Assembly: GCA_003344405.1 (NCBI GenBank) | Contig: NOWV01000008.1 | Span: forward strand, 930,001-994,000 | Length of the DNA stretch: 64,000 nucleotides | Reading direction: 5' to 3' | DNA from: Trichoplax sp. H2 | Lineage: Eukaryota; Placozoa; Uniplacotomia; Trichoplacea | Shown: piece after piece, positions 48,290-60,500 of the stretch | Layout of the letters: each line of letters opens with the position of its first letter | Numbering within the stretch: the stretch's first letter is position 1 | Translations under genes and position numbers: made by a program | Notes under the pieces: generated by a model | What the model saw: the letters and a program-made list of their open reading frames with translations, nothing else | What the model was told of the DNA's origin: nothing | Database searches by the model: none

Positions 48290-48990
48290 CTACTTCAGCA
48301 ACTATTCCATCAATATTAATTCTGCCAGAAGGAGTTGAAAATAGGAGAGCAACTACACAGAATTAGTTATTATGGAAGGCCCCTGTAACTTCGATTATCA
48401 TATAATTCAATGTGCTTATTAGTTGCATATGATGGGTATGCTGATAGATCTATGCGAAGATTAGAGGCGATAGTTTTTACACCATTCTTATGCTTAACTT
48501 TTCACGCTATCATTGCAATTCTTTAAATCAGGGTTGTACCTGTGATATATCAAAGAGATTATTATTATTGCACTAAGATATATTTACGACAATGATTTAT
48601 AGACCAATATATTTGTAACTGAGAAAGAATGCAATAGATTAGAGAAACTTTTCATACTTACACATTAATATCATTATTGAAATTGTAGAGTAACTAAGAA
48701 GTAGTAGGTGCTACCAAAACATATAATTTCTAATATTAATATAAGGTCAAGTTATATTTGATAAATTGTCACTTCTTAGATCGCTAAATGTGACAAAATT
48801 TACTGTTATCTTAAGATACAATAAGATAATGCTATTATTTATAACCGTATGTCAGAAGCTATAGCTATTTAATTCTTTGAAAAAATTATAATTCATGAGA
48901 TTATAACCTGGTAATTAGATTATAACCAAATCCATTTCGATTAAGGTTAACACGTTAGTAGATAACCAATCAGATGTATTTATTATTGAA
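48290..48990. repeat. Exon-less relic of villin intron 2
   Basis: Homologous to intron 2 of villin A (about 35,710-36,560) and of villin B (about 55,130-55,815): shared CATCAATATTAATTCTGCCA, GAAGGAGTTGAAA and GGAAGGCCCC. Homology stops just before the place where exon 3 should begin, and the dispersed repeat (copy 3) starts there. It indicates a third villin-like unit that was truncated. Confidence 0.7.
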
Positions 48991-48992
48991 TT

Positions 48993-49215
48993 GATGGTGT
49001 TTGAATTGTGTTAGAGCTTTCCACAGTACCTTAGTTCGAGAGCAATTCAAGCTACTAGATGTTACTTGTCTTATTCGAAATCAATAATAAAAAAAGGCAC
49101 GCATAAATAGCGTAGTCGAGCAATTTGTAATCGCCGATATGCTGCCGTTCATTTCCTGACGATATAGCAGCCATTTTCATTTCTTCTATTCTGTCATTGC
49201 TTACTCTGTTATGTA
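48993..49215. repeat. Dispersed ~250-bp repeat, copy 3 (partial)
   Basis: Matches the 3' two thirds of the copies at 20.8 and 44.2 kb (TTTCCACAGTACCTTAGTTC, AGCAATTTGTAATCGCCGAT) and shares the tail ACTCTGTTATGTATGTAA with copy 2. Confidence 0.7.
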
Positions 49216-49999
49216 TGTAAAAAGTCGTAACAAGAAGTAGTTACCTATTCTATTACCTATGATAATACGGTAGATAACTACTACATCTAAAATTTGGCAG
49301 ATCTCTAGTACACATATAAAGAGGCCTTGATAAATCGATTATCTCAAGTCTACTTACGATACAGCAGTCAGCACACTGATCTCAGATCTCATGCATTGAC
49401 AATATAGTAGATATGCGGTAAATTAAATATCATTTCATTTTAACCGAATTTGATGTTTGGTCATTTATTGTCACAAATTAACATTACAAACATATTTACT
49501 AAATTCTACAATAATGTTACATATGAATATAGTTTAACATTAAGTAAATTTGTTTATCTATTTTATGATCTAAATATCTAAAAAAAATATTATATGTCAT
49601 GTGCATTATCCCGATCATCTAAACAAATCTTACCATGCTAGGATTATAACCACGCTTAAGTGAGTACATTACAATGTATGTTTTAAAGTTATACATCCAG
49701 TACTATAATTCTATTTCTATTTATTAACAAATATGCAAATGTCCCCCTGATTTATCACATCACGGTAAATCCAAAGCCTCAAATAATTTCCAATAACTTA
49801 GTTTGCATTATTATATTAATGGGTATAACACGTGTATTGACCGAGTAATAGTCTCCTGCTATTACTGCTAACCACCAACTGTATTACTACAATAAGCTGA
49901 GATCATAACAACACATTCCGATATTTTGGCTAGAGAAGATTAACGTCATCACATCACATGAGCATATTGATTCTAAACCATATAAATAAACAGAAAAAG
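49216..49999. other. AT-rich intergenic DNA
   Basis: No gene, array or RNA is recognised. Confidence 0.5.
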
Positions 50000-50654
50000 G
50001 CAGCTCGAGTCCATTTTACTTACTCATCGAAATCTTGTGCATCAAGCCAGGTAAGACTATCTAATACCGCGTAGATTAATTAAAAACTTATCTTGAAAAT
50101 ATCCCTGGATATTCCACTTCCTTGCAATAGTAGTTGCACCATAAATAAATTATCATTGTAAGTTGATTGATGCAGTCGATGGTATCAATGTTTTATTAAT
50201 ACTGTAGTGAAGGCTAAACTGCTAATTTTTATTTTTCGTTTGAAATGAAGTTGTGCACTAGACAGTAGAGATTGTAGCTAGCCTACTAACTAGCAGCAAA
50301 ATTATGACATTGAAGTACCCATTCATATCGGATTTTTATTCTATCTTACGTTATAAATCAAGCCTAAATCTTTCTAAAAATATCGAAAAGAAAATCCCAA
50401 TCCTAACGCTAATCTTAAGTGGCCTAAAAATCATTTAGTTACGTTTGTAATAACAATCTTTTATAATTAAAGGTAAATCTAGTCGAACCATGGATATTAT
50501 AGTGCAGTTTCTTTTACATCTCTGGTTATAAAGCGACATTTAAACTATGGCTCGCTCTTCTACTGCTTAGTGTTATAATTTTATAGAAACATAAAGTAAA
50601 ATTTACCTTACTGTTAATTGAAATGTACTCTGATGATATGCACCGATACCATAC

Positions 50655-51380
50655 AGTAAATATACGGATTGAAATCATAATTCGATCGGTAAACGATAAT
50701 TTCATCAGGACATGAGAGAATAATGAACTTGAGAGTAACACCTTACTCTATATTTGATCAGTTTTCTATCCTGTACTAGTCTAATTTTGTAGAATCGTTA
50801 ATCATCAATTTACTATTGACTGTAGTTCATTTTCATAGCTACTTCTATTTTAGAGCAATATTAACTGAAATCATGATCCAAGAAACAATGATTCTTATTC
50901 ATAACATAGGATAGGATAGTTGACTTGAGGGTTATTCCATACTCAAGATCTAATTTCATTCCTACTACATGGCATACAAATTTCATTTCACAGGAGAATA
51001 AACTATTCATTTACCTTACTGCAAACAGAAATTCACTTCGATAGTTACCAATATGCTATTATTGTCTAAAGTCATAATCTAATCTACGACAATAATTTTA
51101 TTTATGAAGCAGTAACATAGTAGACTTCAATATGTTATCTTGCGCGAGATCTAATTTGCTTACTACTGTACAGTACAGTATACTAATATTATTCCGTAGG
51201 ATTATAATTTATTATTAAATGATACACACTTTGACATTTGCTCTTATCATACTTATATTATCAAAAGCCATGATCCAGTAGGCGGCGACAATTTTATTAA
51301 GGACAAAGTAGAATACTTGATTTCAAAACAACAGCTAACTCGAGATCTGATTTGCTATTAGTACTACATTAATGATTGCA
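50655..51380. repeat. Satellite array, four ~198-bp units, upstream of villin B
   Basis: Anchors (AAATCATGATCCAA and variants) lie near 50,670, 50,867, 51,066 and 51,264. It is homologous to the array before villin A, with two units fewer and slightly shorter units. Confidence 0.85.
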
Positions 51381-51521
51381 GTAACAAAGATTCGATTAAA
51401 TAGTTAAAGCTTTTCTTGAATGCGTGATTGAATATATGTATAGGTTTTACCCCGTTGATTGATATTCGGCTATTATGCTTCAATCTCCACTTTAGTTTTG
51501 TATTGACTCAACCAGACAGTC

Positions 51522-54500
51522 ATGAGTGATTCAGCATTTGAAGGAGCAGGGAAAACGCCAGGATTAGAAATATGGCGTATCGAGGTTAGTCTAAGCTCAA
51601 ATACTTTAAAGAATCACTTCTATTTCAAAATTATACTAGATATACTGTTGTTCCTTTTTAAAATATCGTGTTATCGATGCGATTGATTTTTCAATTTATG
51701 GCTGTAACGAAATTTAGTATTGTGATTGTAGACTTTTAGCCATGTTAGTAAGATATACGAAGCGTAACTTTCTATATTTATCTTAAGACGTATTTAGTAG
51801 CTCGCAACTATGGACTATAATGGTAGATTCTATGCTATAGTACAGATAACTATATATAGTAAGGTGTTGTTACTATTTAGTCTAGAGGTAAAAATAGAAC
51901 TGTAATTCATATATTAGGATATGCTTAGTTTACCGTACTTTGACTGCTAAGAATAATATCGACGGAAACGCTGTAGTTGTTTCCATATGGGATTAATGAT
52001 GGTCCGCTGTAAAATGTTGCCACTAATAATTATAATAATTTGACTATGTGTAAATTAAGGTAGAATGTTGCTATGCTGATTATGGCTGTGACTGCTACGA
52101 AATGAATATAAGCCGTCAACTTTAGGCTATTCAGTTTGTTCTTTCAAGAAGTCCTTCAATAGTTGTATTTGGCTAGAGTAGAGCTGTGTGTAGTTAGTCT
52201 TTGTATTAGATCTAACAAAGTTCTAATTTTCTATAACTTAGGAATTTTCGTGATTGAATTTATCACAATGGCCGAATAGTTCTAAATTAATTACGCTAAA
52301 CAAGCTTAAACTTCAGTCTACTAACACGATATTATTAATATTTCTTAAATAATCGTTATAGAAATTGAAGGTAGTCAAGCAAGAGCCTAAAACTTATGGA
52401 AAATTTCATAATGGTGACTCTTATATATGCTTAAGTGTAAGTAATCTATACATTGAGAGCAAAATTCGATTTAATATCGTCTCATTTCGTTATAGAAGAT
52501 CTGAAAAGGAAATGAGTCTCTCTTTCATAAATTACCCTTATTTGCTAATTCAACAATACATGATTCGACAAAAATACTATACCTCCAGCTATCAAACAGT
52601 ATACTGTCGCATATAATGTTCACATGCTAGCTCTTTATGAATAATTATTCTAATATTTTACAACAAGAATCGTAATGCACTACATTTTTTCGACTAAAAC
52701 TGATTCTTAGATGATAATTGCGGCTAATGAGATGGATCATGGCAAAAATATTGTCCTATTGCATTATTAAAGTTTAAGTTAATCTACGGACTAAAACTGG
52801 AATCAATATTGTTGTGTCACACACCACTAGTGACAAAGTAGTCTACACACGCCAATCCTTGCGGAGAACGCCACTTACTAACTTAAGGAGGCGAGATTAG
52901 CTATATCACCAAATAATTCAGTTCCAACGACCGAATACTATGGTACAATTATAGCGTCACAGATGATGTAGACGAGATAGTCAGAGATTTACTATCATTT
53001 ATTACTGAAGGAATCTTGGCACCCAAGATTATAGTCTTTACAATTAAATATCAATTNNNNNNNNNNNNNNNNNNNNCAACCAGACAGTCATGAGTGATTC
53101 AGCATTTGAAGGAGCAGGGAAAACGCCAGGATTAGAAATATGGCGTATCGAGGTTAGTCTAAGCTCAAATACTTTAAAGAATTACTTCTATTTCAAAATT
53201 ATACTAGATATACTGTTGTTCCTTTTTAAAATATCTTGTTATCGATGCGATTGATTTTTTAATTTATGGCTGTAACGAAATTTGACTATGTGTAAATTAA
53301 GGTAGAATGTTGCTATGCTAATTGTGGCTGTAACTGCTACGAAATGAATATAAGCTGTCAACTTTAGGCTATTCAGTTTGTTCTTTCAAGAAGTCCTTCA
53401 ATAGTTGTATTCGGCTAGAGTAGAGCTGTGTGTAGTTAGTCTTTGTATTAGATCTAACAAAGTTCTAATTTTCTAAAACTTTGGAATTTTCGTGGTTGAA
53501 TTTTATCACAATGGCCGAATAGTTCTAAATTAATTACGTTAAACAAGCTTAAACTTCAGTCTACTAACACGATATTATTAATATTTCTTAAATAATCGTT
53601 ATAGAAATTGAAGGTAGTCAAGCAAGACCCTAAAACTTATGGAAAGTTTTATAATGGTGACTCTTATATATGCTTAAGTGTAAGTAGTCTATACATTGAG
53701 AGCAAAATTCGATTTAATATCGTCTCATTTCGTTATAGAAGATCTGAAAAGGAAATGAGTCTCTCTTTCATTAATTACCCTTATTTGCTAATTCAATAAT
53801 GCATGATTCGATAAAAATACTATACCTCTAGCTATCAAACAGTATACGGTCGCATATAATGTTCATATGCTAGCTCTTTATGAATAATTATTCTAATATT
53901 TTACAACAAGAATCGTAATGCACTACATTTTTTCGACTAAAACTGATTCTTAGATGATAATTGCGGCTAATGAGATGGATCATGACAAAAATATTGTCCT
54001 ATTGCATTATTAAAGTTTAAGTTAATCTACGGACTAAAACTGGAATCAATATTGTTGCAAAATGGACAAAGGCAGAGATTGTTCACTTCTACTTCAGTAA
54101 CCAAACTAGTGTTGTGACATACTGGATAGCGAGTGAAATAAATTAACAAGATTGTATCTCATATATATCTACGTTAAACTTGTCTTATAGAGACTATAAG
54201 TGTACAATTTACTCATATAGCTATTTTGAATATCACTTGCGTACGGGCTNNNNNNNNNNNNNNNNNNNNCAAAGTAGTCTACACACGCCAATCCTTGCGG
54301 AGAACGCCACTTACTAACTTAAGGAGGCGAGATTAGCTATATCACCAAATAATTCAGTTCCAACGACCGAATACTATGGTACAATTATAGCGTCACAGAT
54401 GATGTAGACGAGATAGTCAGAGATTTACTATCATTTATTACTGAAGGAATCTTGGCACCCAAGATTATAGTCTTTACAATTAAATATCAATTTAAAAACT

Positions 54501-57500
54501 AGTTGACTATCTAACCGACTAACCAACTAAAAAGGAATCTTCAGGCACCAGCCTTTTATAGTCTCGTCAGAAACTCCCGGTGCACATAATATAAAAGTAT
54601 CCTTTTAAAGTTATAGGAATTATTATGAATATTGTCATTAAAGACTTCAAATAATTAGGACGAGCTTACGCATCGTAACATGTTGCAAAATGGATAAAGG
54701 CAGAGATTGTTCACTTCTACTTCAGTAACCAAACTAGTGTTGCGACATACTGAATAGCGAGTGAAATAAATTAACAAGATTGTATCTCATATATATCTAT
54801 GTTAAACTTGTCTTATAGAGACTATAAATGTACAATTTACTCGTATAGCTATTTTGAATATCACTTGCGTACGGGCTAGCCTTATTAAAGGTGTATACGA
54901 ACTTCATAACTGTGTAGATAGAGAGGAATTAGATAAAATTGCAGTGAAATACTTTTTCAATAGAGGCTTATTACCTAGTTTGGAGCGGTTCTATCAGCGT
55001 TTAGCTGACTAAGATAGTATAAGTAGGTCATTGTAACTAGAAACGCTTAGTAGCAGCCAACTTAGATTAGCTATACTTCCAATAGAGAAAGTTATCTATG
55101 CCGCAATTGTGATATGGCACATACCATGAGCATTAATTCTACCAGATGGAGCTAAATTAAGGAGGGTAACTGCATAGAACTAGTTTTATATGGAAGGCCC
55201 GTGTCTATCTTCGATCAGGACACTATTCTGTGCACTTAGCTGTATATAGTGCGGATACTGGTGGACCGATACGAAGACTACAGAAGATATTTTGTGCGCC
55301 ATTCTTGCATATCAACTTTTTGCGCTATTATAAAATTTCTTAAATCTGGTAGTACTTGTGATTTATTAGAGATTATTATTACTGCACCAGGATATATTTA
55401 CGAGTAAAATTTATAGACTAATATATTTTTAATCGAGTAAGAAAACAACAGGACAGAGAAACCTTTCATACTTACACATTAATATCTTTATTGAAATTAT
55501 AGAGTAACAAAGAAGTAGTAAGTGTTACCTAAACACATATTTTCTAGTATTAATGCAAATTCCAGCTATATTTCATTATCTATCATTTCATAGATCGCGC
55601 TAAATGTCACAATCTTTATCGCTATCCTATGATTGAATAAAATGATGCTATTATTTGCTACCGTGTGTCAGAAAAGATATACTTCTCTGAAAAAATTATA
55701 ATTCATGAATCTACAACCTGACTACTAAATATTATCGAATTCATTTCGATTACGATTGATACGTTAGTAGGTAAGCAATCAGATGTATGTATTACTTAAT
55801 TTCTGCCTTTTAAAATCTAATATACATATTTAGACCAAGAAACAGAATAATAAGTTATCTTGGGATATTCATTTCTGGCTTGGTGAGACAACATCACAGG
55901 TAAACAAAAATAGACGCACTATTTCTTGACGATCTAATTTATGCGATTAATTAATTATTTATTCAGGTTGTGCTGCCTGGTAGATTACTAGTACATTTAT
56001 GATGTACTGCATTTTGTTCAAGTTTAATTTTTCTAATCTAAATTAAACATAAGTACATATATTAATTATATCACTAACATCGGAATCAGGATGAAGCTGG
56101 AGTTGCTGCTTATAAAACTGTTGAATTGGATGAGCTTCTTGGAGGTAGTCCTGTGCAATACCGAGAGGTAGCGTACCGTACTTTGTATCACATATACTTT
56201 CAGGATTAATTAATAAATCAAGTTGTAGATAAAGATTGGTAATACCGATAGTTTTAATTGATAAGCTTTTGCTTAAAATCTAAGTATTGTCCTAAATTAT
56301 CATGAAAATACCTAATTTATTGTTCAATTTGGCTTGTACATAAAATTCTTTTGTGTCATAGCTTAATCAATTTAACTCATAATTTATGGAAATTTCTACT
56401 GTAATGCATTAGCTCCTAGAAAATGTTAAACTTTAGCTTTTTATAAGTTTTTCTTTAGAGTTAAGGTTATAGCTATCGCTCAATCATTATCGGAGAGTTT
56501 GTAAACCTAGATAGTCATAATTCCGATATAAATTTAGTTGCTTATCAGTAACAAGCAATATATTATGCATATTAAGAATGAAATTAAATTAAAAATTAAT
56601 AGATCTATAATTTATTTAATTATTTTAACTACGATTTCGGCAGTTCTAGAATTGTCTTTTCCATTGACCTCTTGCTATAGGTCCAGAATCATGAATCTAG
56701 AAAATTCTTGTCTTATTTTAAACAAGGAGTTCGGTAAAACATTAATTACATATCCTTATTTTTATTATTAATCAAATTTATCATACTTAAATTTATATCT
56801 TCACATTCTAACCAGCTACATCGAAGGCGGTGTTGAGTCTGGTTTCAAAAAAGTGCAACGCGGTGTATATGAAAAAAAATTATTTCATGTTAAAGGCAAA
56901 CGCCTAGTCCGAATTTATTCAGTTAGTATAGAACTAATACAAGTTGAGATAAACATTAATAATAAATATCGTATACTAAATATACTAAATTGATGCATTA
57001 TTTTAATCATCTTTCTAAGGTGGAAGTTAATGTAACATCATTAAATGATGGCGATTGTTTCATATTGGATGACGGCAAGAAAATTTATTGTTGGTGCGGT
57101 AAAGATAGTCGCAGGACGGAGCGGATAAAAGTAGTCCTTAAATTATAAATAAAAGAATAATTTACTTTTTTAATCCTAAATAATATTAACTAACTCACTC
57201 ATTTATAGCGATCAAATACCTCTAAATTAGCATCAAAATTACAATTACTAGGCAATGGAGGTAGCTAGGAGCATTCGTGATGATGAACGCGGGGGTAAAG
57301 CTAAAATTTACATTATAGGTAGGTAAGATAGCATCGAGGAAGATAAATTTTGTTTTCGACACCGATTTTATTCGGCTATCGATTTTAGTGTATCTACGAT
57401 TATAATAAATAAATACGGCATGCAAATAATCTATAATAATCATTGTAGATGGCCTTTTTTTAAGCAATAAACAACACATTCTATTCATGAATATACCTCA

Positions 57501-60500
57501 ATTATAGACTAGAATATTTTAAGTATTCCTTGACAAAAACAGAAAATTAAATCAAGCTAGTCCTATACATTACTAGATTTTGTTCTTTTTCAGCTCTATG
57601 AGCTACTAATGAGTACTATTTTACCCAGCAGAATGTTAAATTGATTTTGATTACTAGTAAATGTCTCAAGTTTTATAATTGTAACACTTTTACGATGAAT
57701 TTCCTTTCGAGCTATGATTTCATGAAATTAAATAATATCGTAAAGGACGATATCATAGACATTTAACTACGCGTATGTTACATTTCATAACTATTTATCA
57801 TGTCGCAAAAATACAAAACTATACAAATATTATAAATTTAATTTGATAAAAAGATGACGGAGTAGATCCTGACAGCAAATTTTTTGAAGCCTTGGGTGGA
57901 TTTAACCGTAATCAAGTATTATCTGCTGAGTCCGTTGACGATGATGTTTCTTCAAAAAAAGATATTCATTTATACAGGTATGTAATAATTCATCTTGATT
58001 TGAGGTGGTAAAGTGAAATCTTTCTATATAATGTAAGATTAGGTTTTAATAGCTATCGAAATGTACTTTAATTTCGACGTTAAAACTTTAGAATTTCGGA
58101 CGCTAGTGGGGACTTAGAAATGACGCAGGTCGATGAAAGACCATTAAAATATGAACATTTAGACCATAATGTAAGAATGTTGTTTAGTAAAACACTACAA
58201 ACTACGTTGAAATCAGTTTTCATATCTACAAATATTATACACTACCATACATCAAATACTTGGTATAAATTAACGGTAGATGAAAGATTAAATTGTATAT
58301 CGTCATTTAAAAAATTTGTTACCATGCTTTAATATAATTAATGATAATGAATAGCACTTAGTAAGGTATAGGCATCAGATTTAGATTTTCTGTTTTGAAT
58401 ACTAAGAATAATGCATTACGGCCAATTTTGACAGGATTCTTTCATCTTGGATATCGGAGGCAACGAAATTTTTTTTTGGGTCGGTTCAAAATGCACTGCA
58501 GCGGAGAAAGCAAAAGCAATGAATCAAGCTACAGTATGATATTCAAATTAATTTAGCGTTTATTAGAACAACTAATAACATTATTCTATTACAGTTTCGA
58601 TATTTTAAAAGAATATAGCATGTATCTCTTGAGTTGTAAAAAGTCCCTAAATTTATAAAATCGATAACTTATTTCTAATATTAGTATTTGATTATTTAGA
58701 CATTTATTGAAAAATTCAATTATCCTAAGTGGACTTGTGTTACTCGAGTAATAGATGGTGGAGAGAATTCTATTTTTAAGCAATTCTTCGTATCATGGCC
58801 GAATCGAAATATTCTCGTTGCAGCTCCAAAATATAGTTCTAGTAATATCGGTAAAGTAGAAATACACATTGAAATTTGGAATTTGATGTTGACGAAAGGA
58901 CTTTAATTTAATGTAAACTGATAACGTGACTTCTTGGATACAAGTAAACTACTCATCTAATCGACATCCTTACTTATAGCTCAAGTATCACAAAATGAAA
59001 TTGATGTGAAAGCACTGCACCATCAACTAAGTCTAAAGAGAGAAGTCTTGCCTGATAATGGGGATGGCTCTGTTACAGTAAAAAATCAATAAGAGAATAA
59101 TCTTACTGTGATATCTTTAAATACTATGTATATTCGAAATAAGGTGATTGGTAAGTTTACAAGAGCTATATGTGATACCTGTATATCTAATCTAATAGAT
59201 ATGGCGGGTTGAAAATTTTCAACTAATTCCCGTTGATAAAGAAGTTTATGGTAAATTCTATAGTGGTGATAGTTATGTCCTGCTATATAAATATCTCAAA
59301 CATGGAGCTGAGCTGTACATAATTTATTTTTGGCTGGTAGGTACCGTTATAATGTCTTAACATTAGTTTACTTGTAGACTAAGATAATTCAGAAGATACA
59401 AGTAGCTCAAGAATAATGAAGATTAATGCAGATAACTCGTAGCATAAAGCTATCGCCACTAATTCATATTTACGTAGTAGTATTATAAATATAAAACTAA
59501 AACTAAGGTATAGATTAAGATATCCTAACGTTTGTCGTCAGATATCTTATGAAAGGTTCTATAGATTTCAAACTTGAATTATAGAACTGCCTATATCTAC
59601 ATACAAATATTTCAGTTACCGCTTTAGTATTGAGAAATAATAGACCTACAGGAATGTCTAACGATAACATTTGTATTTAGGGATTAAAAAGTAGCCAGGA
59701 TGAACAAACATCTGCGGCTGCTTTAGCTAATAAAATGGACGATGAGTTAGGTGGAATTGCTACCCAAGTAAGTCCATATTATCGTATATAAATGATGAAT
59801 AAGAACATTAAAAAATATTATATAACATTTAATTTTAATACAATCATTGTCAAAAATATTCAGATGCGTGTTGTTCAAAATAAAGAACCCGAGCATTTTT
59901 TACTGATATTTAAAGGAAAACTGGTCATTTTTGAGGTAGATATTGAATAATAACATTTACTATATTATAAAGTATTATCGATCATATCATTCGCATCTGA
60001 TCAATTTTAGGGAGGCTGTGCTAGCGGATTTAAGAACGTTAACGATAAAGATTCTTATGATGCTGATGGTATCATGCTTTTCCAAATTCATGGAACTACA
60101 GCTTTTAATACTAAAGCCATTCAGGTATATCAAATTTAGGAATATTCAATGTATTGTATAGAGCGCAGATTGCTGCTAACTAAACTCTTAAATTACGGCA
60201 TTGTCATGTTGTCAAGTGTAGTTACTCTATTCTAAACTTATAAACTAGTAGAGCTCGTGTTTTTTCATATTTGAATAATGTGTCGTGATATTAGGTGACT
60301 GGAAGGGCATCGTCGTTAAACTCGAACGATGTATTTGTTCTTAAAACATCCGAAAAAACAGCAATTTGGGTAGGCAAGGTGAGTATAATAATTTAAAAAC
60401 TTTGCCTAATATATATCGAACAAATATCTGTTCTGAAACATACAAAATTGCTCTATAACAACATAATGCAACTTAAATTTAAAGTGGTTAGTAATTTCGT

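Larger units (their letters stand above)
52810..54685. mobile_element. Solo-LTR-like insertion (430 bp, 5-bp target duplication), split across assembly gaps
   Basis: The element starts TGTCACACACCACTAG at 52,815 and runs to the gap at 53,057. The contig after the second gap repeats the same sequence from 54,270 and continues to the end CGCATCGTAACA at 54,680. Joined by that overlap it is about 430 bp, begins TG and ends CA, and has short inverted ends (TGTCAC / GTAACA). TGTTG flanks it on both sides (52,810-52,814 and 54,681-54,685). The middle contig (53,077-54,249) carries the empty site with a single TGTTG at 54,053-54,057, and villin A also lacks it. These are the features of a solo LTR or a non-autonomous LTR element. 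No internal coding region is present. A TATA-like ATAATATAAAAG lies near 54,585. Confidence 0.78.
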
